From contig CALXJL010000048.1 in NCBI GenBank assembly GCA_944388615.1, positions 1-10,684 on the forward strand: a stretch of 10,684 nucleotides of DNA, written 5' to 3'. The notes under the pieces were generated by a model. The model saw nothing but the letters and a program-made list of their open reading frames with translations, was not told where the DNA came from and ran no database searches. The position numbers and the translations under genes are program-made. The DNA is from an uncultured Clostridia bacterium (GTDB lineage: Bacteria > Bacillota > Clostridia > TANB77 > CAG-508). Below are positions 1 through 5,400 of this stretch, piece after piece; positions within the stretch are counted from its first letter, which is position 1; every line of letters begins with the position of its first letter.

Positions 1-8
1 TTTTTTCA

Positions 9-62
9 AAAATGTCTTGGGACATTTTCTCTTAAAATTTAATTTTAAAAACGGGACATTTT
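9..62. repeat. Hairpin and repeated GGGACATTTT at window start (possible IS end)
   Basis: AAAATGTC (9-16) pairs perfectly with GACATTTT (21-28) around a TTGG loop. The decamer GGGACATTTT occurs at 19-28 and again at 53-62. Between them lies a perfect palindrome, TTAAAATT/AATTTTAA (32-48). Short repeated terminal motifs of this kind are typical of some insertion sequence ends, for example IS21-like elements. No transposase is visible, so that identity is inference. Confidence 0.35.
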
Positions 63-105
63 TACTAAAAATTCACAAATTTAAATTAAAAATGTATTTT
101 TACTA

Positions 106-134
106 TTGACATTAGGTTAAATTAGTGTTATTAT
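106..134 (+). promoter_or_regulatory. Promoter of tRNA-Arg
   Basis: A perfect -35 box TTGACA (106-111) is followed after 17 bases by TATTAT (129-134). This predicts a start near 141, about 13 bases before the tRNA. It is one of the best promoter matches in the window, as expected for a tRNA gene. Confidence 0.75.
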
Positions 135-153
135 ATTAATCGCAGTTATTCAT

Positions 154-230
<77 letters not shown>

Positions 231-237
231 AAAGAGA

Positions 238-270
238 AACCGCTATATCAATAGATGTAGCGGTTTTATT
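238..270 (+). terminator. Terminator of the tRNA gene
   Basis: AACCGCTA (238-245) pairs with TAGCGGTT (258-265) around a 12-base loop and runs into TTTTATT. It begins 8 bases after the CCA end, so it should end the tRNA transcript. Confidence 0.8.
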
Positions 271-313
271 GTATGTGATTTTTCTTTTACCATCATTACT
301 TTTTTGACCTTTT

Positions 314-547
314 TTACTTGTTTGGTGTGTCAAAAAGTGTGTCAAGATTTACGTTAAATTCTTTACAAATTTCCAGCAACAATTTAATGTATTTCTCGCT
401 TTTGCAATATTTCTTACTTAATTCTTTTACTAATGCTCTCTAGATCTATCGTATCTCTATATTATCTATTGCTTTTTGTATATCTTCTTTAGTAGTATTT
501 GCTACTATATCTTTTATTTTGTTTAGTAATGTTCTAAAATTGTTCAT
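314..547 (-). pseudogene. Decayed small gene with two in-frame amber codons
   Basis: A good Shine-Dalgarno (AAGGAG, 555-560) sits 7 bases before ATG (547-545). Reading from there gives 33 residues starting MNNFRTLLNKIKDIVANTTK, then TAG ATC TAG (448-440). The same frame then continues through RALVKELSKKYC... to TAA at 316-314, ending LDTLFDTPNK. Both halves look like one lysine- and leucine-rich helical protein of about 77 residues, and the frame is kept across the stops. I do not recognise the family. Its position tail-to-tail with a tRNA-Arg suggests a small gene left by an integrated element, which is inference. An alternative is that only the 33-residue peptide is made. Readthrough is conceivable, but two stops three codons apart argue for decay. 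Confidence 0.5.
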
Positions 548-581
548 GTTTTTGCTCCTTTTCTACAATTTAATCTATTTA

Positions 582-610
582 TTGACACGGCTTTTATTAT
601 TTGATAGAAT
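582..610 (+). promoter_or_regulatory. Strong promoter of the small membrane-protein transcript
   Basis: TTGACA (582-587), a 17-base spacer and TAGAAT (605-610) are close to the sigma-A consensus. The predicted start is near 617, giving a transcript of about 340 bases that ends at the terminator at 928-958. The 5' leader would be about 134 bases, long for a 60-residue peptide. Confidence 0.7.
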
Positions 611-629
611 ACGAATATCGTTGTTGAAA

Positions 630-742
630 CTCCTTCAAGTTGGGTGCATAGATTAATAATTGACTTCTTTGCATTTCAACTATTAGTTTATGCACCTGAC
701 TTTTCGTGAGACTAGTGGGTGCAAGTACAAAAGAAGGAGGTG
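630..742 (+). promoter_or_regulatory. Structured 5' leader: 27-position hairpin plus anti-Shine-Dalgarno
   Basis: Bases 637-663 pair with 676-702 at 26 of 27 positions; the only mismatch is A659/C680. Four of the pairs are G-U, so the helix is much better in plus-strand RNA than in the opposite strand. The loop is 12 bases (664-675). Immediately upstream, CTCCTTC (630-636) is the exact complement of GAAGGAG (733-739), part of the ribosome binding site. The leader could therefore fold so that it hides that site. Leader folding of this sort is known for type I toxin mRNAs; its role here is inference. Confidence 0.55.
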
Positions 743-750
743 GAGCCAAA

Positions 751-933
751 TTGCTAAGCACTATACTTAAATGTTTAGCAGGAACAGGAATTTTCTTTTT
801 AATAGGTTTATGTTTTCTTGTACATATATGCTCAAAAAGCAAATATTCAGTTAAATATCAATCTACTAAAAGAAAATTTGAGATTTACCCAAATAGTAAA
901 TCCCAAACTCCTAAAAAACAACAACTTGAATAA
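751..933 (+). CDS. 60-aa single-pass membrane peptide, candidate type I toxin
   Basis: I choose the TTG start at 751 because AAGGAGGTG ends 8 bases upstream. GTG codons at 706 and 715 are in frame but have no ribosome binding site. The peptide has a hydrophobic segment at residues 5-27 (from ILKCLAGTG to LVHIC), then a very basic, polar tail rich in Lys, Ser, Tyr and Gln, ending KKQQLE. Its size and layout, one membrane helix followed by a charged tail, resemble Bacillota type I toxins such as TxpA (also about 60 aa) and BsrG, although I see no clear sequence match. The long folded leader, the dedicated terminator and an antisense promoter just beyond the 3' end strengthen this reading. Alternatives are an ordinary small membrane protein or a remnant of an integrated element. 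Confidence 0.6.
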   Translation: MLSTILKCLAGTGIFFLIGLCFLVHICSKSKYSVKYQSTKRKFEIYPNSKSQTPKKQQLE

Positions 934-957
934 GGGCTTTTGCTCTTATTCTTTTTT
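868..957 (-). ncRNA. Predicted antisense RNA over the 3' end of the small membrane gene
   Basis: Transcription from the minus-strand promoter at 964-990 would start near 957. It would run through the complement of the sense terminator and the peptide's C-terminal codons. A possible stop is the hairpin formed by 904-896 and 888-880, nine pairs with one mismatch, followed by AAATTTTCTTTT. That would give an RNA of about 90 bases, fully complementary to the mRNA 3' end. This is how RatA covers txpA in Bacillus subtilis. The RNA itself is inferred, and its 3' end is uncertain because the stop signal is weak. Confidence 0.35.
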
Positions 958-958
958 T
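928..958 (+). terminator. Terminator of the small membrane gene
   Basis: GAATAAGGGC (928-937) pairs with GCTCTTATTC (942-951), ten pairs with one G-U, around a TTTT loop. Seven T residues follow (952-958). The stop codon lies inside the stem. Confidence 0.85.
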
Positions 959-963
959 AATAT

Positions 964-990
964 ATTATATATAATATTCTTTAGTGTCAA
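964..990 (-). promoter_or_regulatory. Antisense promoter facing the small membrane gene
   Basis: On the minus strand both hexamers are perfect, TTGACA (990-985) and TATAAT (969-964). The spacer of 15 bases is shorter than the ideal 17. No minus-strand gene with a ribosome binding site follows, so the likely product is an antisense RNA. Confidence 0.5.
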
Positions 991-1013
991 CATTTATTCA
1001 TATTTTGAAATAT

Positions 1014-1046
1014 AAATGTAATATTTGTTTAAATATTGTAACATTT
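1014..1046. other. Dyad in the 934-1271 gene-free stretch
   Basis: AAATGT plus AATATTT (1014-1026) is mirrored by AAATATT (1031-1037) and ACATTT (1041-1046), with a three-base insert in the right half. It could be a protein-binding dyad or a simple A+T-rich hairpin. The rest of 934-1271 holds the antisense promoter described separately, A+T-rich sequence with no gene that I can see (1047-1146), and the promoter and leader of the 71-aa gene. Confidence 0.3.
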
Positions 1047-1146
1047 ATTATTCCCTATGTCATATTATAACATATTGTATTTTTTATTGCAAGCTCTATT
1101 TTCCCAGAAAATAGTCACACAACAACTTTAATATTGAAAGTAAAAA

Positions 1147-1175
1147 TTGCGATGTTCTGTAAAATATGATATAAT
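1147..1175 (+). promoter_or_regulatory. Promoter of the 71-aa gene
   Basis: TTGCGA (1147-1152), 17 bases and a perfect TATAAT (1170-1175) predict a start near 1182, leaving a leader of about 90 bases. Confidence 0.6.
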
Positions 1176-1184
1176 TGAAACATA

Positions 1185-1266
1185 ATTATTCGTTAGTGTA
1201 GCGAATCAAATAATTACACTACTTTAAAATCTGTTGATAATTTCAGCAGATAAAGTAAGAGGAGGT
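1185..1266 (+). promoter_or_regulatory. Structured leader of the 71-aa gene
   Basis: Two foldings compete at the start of the leader. ATTCG (1188-1192) can pair with CGAAT (1202-1206), or TAGTGTA (1194-1200) can pair perfectly with TACACTA (1215-1221). A second hairpin, ATCTGTTGA (1229-1237) with TCAGCAGAT (1243-1251), is nine pairs with one G-U and can extend with CTTT/AAAG (1222-1225/1252-1255). It ends just before the GAGGAGGT ribosome binding site (1259-1266). I do not recognise a known riboswitch. There is no T-box, and no terminator lies between this structure and the start codon, so any control would act on translation. Confidence 0.4.
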
Positions 1267-1271
1267 AGAAT

Positions 1272-1487
1272 ATGACTTTCACATTCACAGGTGTTGTAGA
1301 TGAAATCACTAGTTTAAACAGTGAGGATGATTTTCACATCAAAGTCACTTTTAGAGTCCATGGACCTTACCGGGTCAGTAGCATTATGAATAGGGAGGCT
1401 TTTGTTTCCTTGAAAAAAATGCATATTGGACAGAAGGCTTTGGTGGCAACTCACCAAGGTGAGCTCATATGGGTTAAACCCACATAA
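1272..1487 (+). CDS. Hypothetical 71-aa protein, probably a small beta-barrel
   Basis: ATG at 1272 has an ideal ribosome binding site (GGAGGT, 6 bases upstream). The 71-residue product has no Cys, signal peptide or membrane segment. Alternating hydrophobic stretches (TFTFTGVVDEI, HIKVTFRV, GQKALVATHQGELIWVKP) suggest a compact all-beta fold, possibly OB- or TOBE-like; that is inference from pattern only. It has its own promoter, folded leader and terminator, so it is a single-gene unit and not clearly part of an operon with the radical SAM gene downstream. The strong start and tight packaging make it very likely real. Its function is unknown. Confidence 0.75.
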   Translation: MTFTFTGVVDEITSLNSEDDFHIKVTFRVHGPYRVSSIMNREAFVSLKKMHIGQKALVATHQGELIWVKPT

Positions 1488-1527
1488 ACTCTACAACAGA
1501 GACATCAAATTCGTATTACCTTTTTTT

Positions 1528-1559
1528 GAGAAGCTACTATAATAGCTTCTCTATTTTTT
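1528..1559 (+). terminator. Terminator of the 71-aa gene
   Basis: GAGAAGCTA (1528-1536) pairs perfectly with TAGCTTCTC (1543-1551) around a six-base loop, followed by TATTTTTT. Seven T residues precede the stem. Confidence 0.85.
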
Positions 1560-1598
1560 ATAAAATTGTTGATAAATCAATCTATAAAGAAACAAAAT

Positions 1599-1627
1599 TT
1601 GCAAAATTATGTAAAGTGTAGTACAAT
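1599..1627 (+). promoter_or_regulatory. Promoter of the radical SAM gene
   Basis: TTGCAA (1599-1604), 17 bases and TACAAT (1622-1627) predict a start near 1634 and a leader of about 65 bases. The gene's ribosome binding site is AAGAAAGGAG (1684-1693), 6 bases before the ATG. Confidence 0.55.
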
Positions 1628-1699
1628 GTTACAGTATACTCCTGTGTTAACATACCAGTAGTAGAAAGGAAAACTATTTTTTAAGAAAGGAGATTTTTC

Positions 1700-2992
1700 A
1701 TGTTAAATCTTAACCAATTAGGAATTCAAGAAAAAGAACTTCTACTTTCTCGGATTCCTAAATATGTGGACCCCCAAAAAGTCCACTTTAAAATAAATGC
1801 ATTTTTCGTTCATCGTAACTGCACGGTCTTCGAAGAATGTTACAGAGAGAAAATGGTTTCATATTATCCTATGTTACCATTGCTTGAAAAACAGGTGGAA
1901 TTCGCAGAAGCAGACTATATTTTATATTGTCATCGGTATGCGTGTTGCCACGATATGTCGGATATTGTATTAAAAGAGTTGGCTGCAATAGACCAGCATC
2001 GAAAACCTGGAGCAGAAATAATTGTAGTTGGGAAGGCTGCAAATGTTGAACAACTTTTAAATGGTTCTATTAAAAATATAAGTTTTTATATGAGCCACTT
2101 TACCGAAAAGTTGGGAAAACGGTTTCAGGTTTCCATAAAAGAAAATTATTTCGTTTGGGATGACGAGTATAATTGGCTTGCAATCTGGCCAGTTGATGGT
2201 TGTCTTCAAAAATGTAAATTTTGTAGGCGGTCTTATATGGAAATTCCTTTTGAAAGTCTTAGTTTGGATATAGTCAAACAAAATTTAGACTTTATAAAGG
2301 AAAGCAATCCTGAGAGATTGCACAACATTAGTCTTCGTGCTGAAAATCTTACCGAATATGGTATTGATATCTATGGTAGACCAATGTTGCATAAGCTTCT
2401 AGATTTACTTCAGAGTTATGAAGAAATTCATAGTATAAATATTCCTATTGGATTATGTATTGGTGAAATTAACTCTGATATTTTAGATGCTCTTTGTAGA
2501 TGTAGCAAATTATCAGAAATCTCACTAAATCTAGAAGCAGGGACAAATAGGTTACTCGACCTTATAGGGAAACCTCATCATGTAGAAGATGCTATAAATG
2601 TATATGATAAGCTCAGGTCCAGTAATCCAAATCTTTACATTTCTTCAGTTTTTATGCTTGGATTACCTACAGAAGGAATTGAAGATATATTTGAACTCGC
2701 TAAATTAATTGGTATATGTCAGCCAGATCATTTGAGGTGCAATTATTACATTTGTGCACCAAAGCATCCTCTTGCTAAATTACCTCAAATTAATAAGCAA
2801 GTTCGTGAATATCACTTAAAGATTCTGTTAAAGCAACTCAAATCGACTTTAAATAGACGTTGCACTATAGAATATCCATCAATTTCTAAAAAGAGTCGTA
2901 AGTTCCAAAGAAAGATGAACATATTGGAGGAAATAAACAAATATTCTCCACTTCCTCATCATCTTAGATCAAATGCAGTATATATTCCATAA
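1700..2992 (+). CDS. Divergent radical SAM protein, MiaB/RimO methylthiotransferase-like, no TRAM domain
   Basis: This 430-residue protein follows the methylthiotransferase plan. An N-terminal region at about 25-115 ends in RKPGAEIIVVGK, very like the UPF0004 domain. A radical SAM core follows with the cluster motif CLQKCKFC (C168, C172, C175). Further family-like stretches are AENLTEYGIDIYG (215-226), LNLEAGTNRLL (276-286) and MLGLPTEGIEDI (319-330, the usual GFPGET site). Family enzymes insert sulfur and a methyl group into tRNA (MiaB, MtaB) or ribosomal protein S12 (RimO), using a second cluster held by three N-terminal Cys. Here C41 and C77, C82 or C83 could supply two ligands, but the third position reads VGK instead of GC. 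The C-terminus (about 370-430) is basic and lacks a recognisable TRAM domain. It may act on another substrate or be a non-methylthiolating relative. It has its own promoter. Confidence 0.8.
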   Translation: MLNLNQLGIQEKELLLSRIPKYVDPQKVHFKINAFFVHRNCTVFEECYREKMVSYYPMLPLLEKQVEFAEADYILYCHRYACCHDMSDIVLKELAAIDQHRKPGAEIIVVGKAANVEQLLNGSIKNISFYMSHFTEKLGKRFQVSIKENYFVWDDEYNWLAIWPVDGCLQKCKFCRRSYMEIPFESLSLDIVKQNLDFIKESNPERLHNISLRAENLTEYGIDIYGRPMLHKLLDLLQSYEEIHSINIPIGLCIGEINSDILDALCRCSKLSEISLNLEAGTNRLLDLIGKPHHVEDAINVYDKLRSSNPNLYISSVFMLGLPTEGIEDIFELAKLIGICQPDHLRCNYYICAPKHPLAKLPQINKQVREYHLKILLKQLKSTLNRRCTIEYPSISKKSRKFQRKMNILEEINKYSPLPHHLRSNAVYIP

Positions 2993-3007
2993 TAGTTTTC
3001 CTTTATC

Positions 3008-3034
3008 ATAGCCACCAGTTCTACTGGTGGTTAT
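3008..3034 (+). terminator. Strong hairpin after the radical SAM gene, weak T-tract
   Basis: ATAGCCACCAGT (3008-3019) pairs with ACTGGTGGTTAT (3023-3034), twelve pairs with one G-U and a three-base loop TCT. What follows is AATTATTAC, not a T run, so it is a poor intrinsic terminator despite the strong stem. It may be an mRNA 3'-end stabiliser or a dispersed hairpin repeat. It is the only structure between this gene and the next. Confidence 0.5.
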
Positions 3035-3039
3035 AATTA

Positions 3040-3068
3040 TTACAAACTATAAGTAATATTAATACAAT
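3040..3068 (+). promoter_or_regulatory. Candidate promoter of the superoxide dismutase gene
   Basis: TTACAA (3040-3045), 17 bases and TACAAT (3063-3068). The -10 box is good and the -35 box weak. The predicted start near 3075 lies just upstream of the GGAGG at 3090-3094. Confidence 0.4.
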
Positions 3069-3102
3069 AATTGCATATAAATAACTTTGGAGGTATATTT
3101 AT

Positions 3103-3687
3103 ATGATAAAAATGATAAAATTACCATATTCAATAGATGCTTTAGAACCTTATTACTCAGCTGAAACATTAGATCTACACTATAATATTTTATATAAAGG
3201 ATATGTTGATAATACAAATAGCACACTAGCAATGCTAGATAATGCAAGAAAAACAGGAGATTTTAGCAACATTAAATGTTTAGAAAAAAATTTAAGTTTT
3301 TTTGGCTCTGGTGCTATATTACATCAATTATTTTTTGAAAATTTAGGAGCTGATATCCCTGTAAAGCCTAGTCTAAAATTAATGAAACAGATTTCACAAG
3401 ATTTTGGAAATTTTGATAATTTCAAGAATCAATTTGTTGAAGCTGCAAAAGTTGTTGAAGCATCTGGATGGTGTTTATTAGTATGGGTTCCAATTTTTAA
3501 TAAATTAGAAATACTTCAATGTGAAAAGCACCAGGATTTAACTTTATGGGGTTGTAAACCTTTATTAGTTTTAGACATGTGGGAACATTCATATTATTTA
3601 CAATATAAAACGAGTAGACCTAATTATATTAATGCATTTTGGAATATTATTAATTGGAATGAAGTAAATAAAAGATTTATATATTAA
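3103..3687 (+). CDS. Fe/Mn-family superoxide dismutase, atypical
   Basis: The 194-residue protein matches the Fe/Mn superoxide dismutase family, which converts superoxide to peroxide and oxygen. The start KLPYSIDALEPYYSAETLDLH is the usual N-terminal helix. All four metal ligands are visible: H26, H74 (ILHQLFF), D158 and H162 (LDMWEHSYYLQY). The C-terminal RPNYINAFWNIINW is also classic. Two active-site surroundings differ. The usual HHxKHHxxYV reads HYNILYKGYV, so the gateway His30 is Leu while Tyr34 is kept. The usual GGHxNH reads SGAILH. The protein should bind metal, but proton or substrate access may be altered. No signal peptide is seen. ATG at 3103 has GGAGGT upstream; ATG at 3112 is an alternative start. 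The metal cannot be decided from sequence. Confidence 0.9.
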   Translation: MIKMIKLPYSIDALEPYYSAETLDLHYNILYKGYVDNTNSTLAMLDNARKTGDFSNIKCLEKNLSFFGSGAILHQLFFENLGADIPVKPSLKLMKQISQDFGNFDNFKNQFVEAAKVVEASGWCLLVWVPIFNKLEILQCEKHQDLTLWGCKPLLVLDMWEHSYYLQYKTSRPNYINAFWNIINWNEVNKRFIY

Positions 3688-3708
3688 TTATTTCGTTTTT
3701 AGTCTTAA

Positions 3709-3740
3709 AAAAGGAATGACCTATCTCAATCATTCCTTTT
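3709..3740. terminator. Bidirectional terminator between the dismutase and aminopeptidase genes
   Basis: AAAAGGAATGA (3709-3719) pairs perfectly with TCATTCCTTTT (3730-3740). The stem has A runs on one side and T runs on the other, so it can stop transcription from both convergent genes. Confidence 0.85.
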
Positions 3741-3744
3741 GTTC

Positions 3745-5157
3745 TTATTTACAATTTTCCCAAAAAGCCTTATAAGTTCTATAAGCTTCATAAACATCAA
3801 ATTTACTTGTTACTTCATATGGTGAATGCATGCATAATACAGGAACACCACAATCAATTACATCCATTCCTTTATCTGCTAATATATAGGCAATAGTTCC
3901 GCCACCGCCAACATCAACTTTTCCAAGCTCAGAAATTTGATATTTAATATCTGAATCCTCTAATATTTTTCTTACTTCTGCAACAAATTCTGCATTCGCG
4001 TCTGATGCTCCAGATTTTCCTCTTGCTCCTGTATATTTACACATTCCTATTCCATAACCTAAGAATGATGCATTATTTTTCTCTGATACAGATGCATATA
4101 TTGGATCAAAACCAGCATCAACATCTGCTGATAGCATTTTTGAATTGCTAAATACTTTATCTATTAGATTTGGTCTATTCACTCCTAATTTATCTAATAC
4201 TTCTGCCATAAATGTATCAAACATATTTGATTCCATTCCAGTATTTCCCATGCTTCCTATTTCTTCTTTATCAGATATTATTGCTACAGCTGTTTTTGCA
4301 GGTATATTTTTCATATCCAACATAGCTGTTAATTCTGTATACACACACACTTTATCATCTTGCCCATATGCAGCAACCATGCTACTATCAAATCCCATAC
4401 TTCTTGCTTTGGTTGCTGGTACAACTTCTAATTCTGAGCTTAAGAAATCTATTTCTGTTATTCCATATTTTTGATTTAAAATATTCATAATATTTAATTT
4501 AACTTTCTCAGTACCATCTTCATCTGCATATGGTATACTACCTATTAAAACATTTAGATTTTCTCCTGTAATTCCATCTTTTAATTTTTTCTCCATTTGC
4601 TCTTGTGCTAAATGTGGTAATAAATCTGTAACTTGGAATATTGGATCGTTTTCATCTTCACCTATACATACTTGTACTTTTTCACCATTTGGTTTTACTA
4701 TAACTCCATGTATTGCAAGTGGTACTGTAGTCCATTGATATTTTTTTATACCACCATAATAATGTGTTTTAAAATATGCAAATCCTCCATCTTCATATAA
4801 TGGATTTGGTTTTAAATCTAATCTTGGTGAATCTGCATGTGCACCTATTACATTTATTCCATTCTCAATAGGTTCTTCTCCTATTATAGCTAAATACATA
4901 CTTTTTTCTCTATTTATAAAATAAACTTTGTCTCCTGGTTTTAATGATTCGTATTCACATATGCATTTAAATCCTTGGCTTTCAGCCATTTTTTTTGATG
5001 TTGCTATTATCTCTCTTTCTGTTTTTGATTCATTAAGAAAGTCCATATACCCTTTTGCATAATTATGTATGTTTTGTCTACTCTCTTCATTTAGACTTTC
5101 CCAACCATTTTTCTTTACATGAAATAATCTCTCTTTTAATTCTTTAGTTGATGACAT
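3745..5157 (-). CDS. M18-family zinc aminopeptidase
   Basis: This 470-residue cytoplasmic metallopeptidase removes N-terminal residues from peptides; family members often prefer acidic or hydrophobic ends. Family landmarks in order are H107 in GAHADSPRLDLKP, D267/D268 in AYGQDDKVC, the Glu pair E298-E299 in ISDKEEIGS, D345 in SADVDAG, and H444 in LCMHSPYEV. Together they supply the two-metal site and general base of M18 enzymes. The length is normal and there is no signal peptide or membrane segment. The segment after D345 reads DAGFDP where many M18 enzymes have AHAxxP. ATG at 5157 is preceded by AAAAGGAGGAAAT. The gene is monocistronic, convergent with the dismutase and divergent from the VanW gene. 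It is likely a housekeeping peptide-recycling enzyme. Confidence 0.93.
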   Translation of the reverse strand: MSSTKELKERLFHVKKNGWESLNEESRQNIHNYAKGYMDFLNESKTEREIIATSKKMAESQGFKCICEYESLKPGDKVYFINREKSMYLAIIGEEPIENGINVIGAHADSPRLDLKPNPLYEDGGFAYFKTHYYGGIKKYQWTTVPLAIHGVIVKPNGEKVQVCIGEDENDPIFQVTDLLPHLAQEQMEKKLKDGITGENLNVLIGSIPYADEDGTEKVKLNIMNILNQKYGITEIDFLSSELEVVPATKARSMGFDSSMVAAYGQDDKVCVYTELTAMLDMKNIPAKTAVAIISDKEEIGSMGNTGMESNMFDTFMAEVLDKLGVNRPNLIDKVFSNSKMLSADVDAGFDPIYASVSEKNNASFLGYGIGMCKYTGARGKSGASDANAEFVAEVRKILEDSDIKYQISELGKVDVGGGGTIAYILADKGMDVIDCGVPVLCMHSPYEVTSKFDVYEAYRTYKAFWENCK

Positions 5158-5183
5158 TTTATTTCCTCCTTTTGTTTTTTGCT

Positions 5184-5189
5184 ATTATA
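5184..5189 (-). promoter_or_regulatory. -10 box of the aminopeptidase gene
   Basis: A perfect TATAAT lies on the minus strand about 27 bases upstream of the start codon and just before the ribosome binding site. No convincing -35 box is present at the right spacing. The leader would be only about 20 bases. Confidence 0.4.
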
Positions 5190-5353
5190 TCATTTATTTT
5201 TTATTTTGCATATTATTTTTAATTTTTTTGTGTATTTTATATTAATATATGCATATATTTTAAATATATTCTAAGTTTGTTTCTTATATATTTATATTTG
5301 TAATATATTCCATATCATTTTTTTGTAAAAGACTGTTCTTTTTTGTCAATTTA

Positions 5354-5362
5354 TGTTATATA
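5354..5362 (+). promoter_or_regulatory. Candidate extended -10 promoter of the VanW gene
   Basis: TGTTATATA (5354-5362) fits the TGnTATAAT extended -10 form, with TTGTCA at 5343-5348 too close to act as a normal -35 box. The start would be near 5369. The region is extremely A+T-rich, so this is tentative. Confidence 0.3.
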
Positions 5363-5400
5363 TATTTAAGAATAAATTATTTATTAAAGGAAGGTACAAA

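Noticed and set aside
597..842. Minus-strand frame of 81 codons opposite the small membrane gene
   Set aside because: It has a TTG start with no ribosome binding site and overlaps the strong plus-strand promoter, leader hairpin and ribosome binding site. It is best explained as a shadow.
1182..1271. T-box or other known riboswitch
   Set aside because: There is no T-box sequence and no terminator/antiterminator pair before the start codon, and no known aptamer core was recognised.
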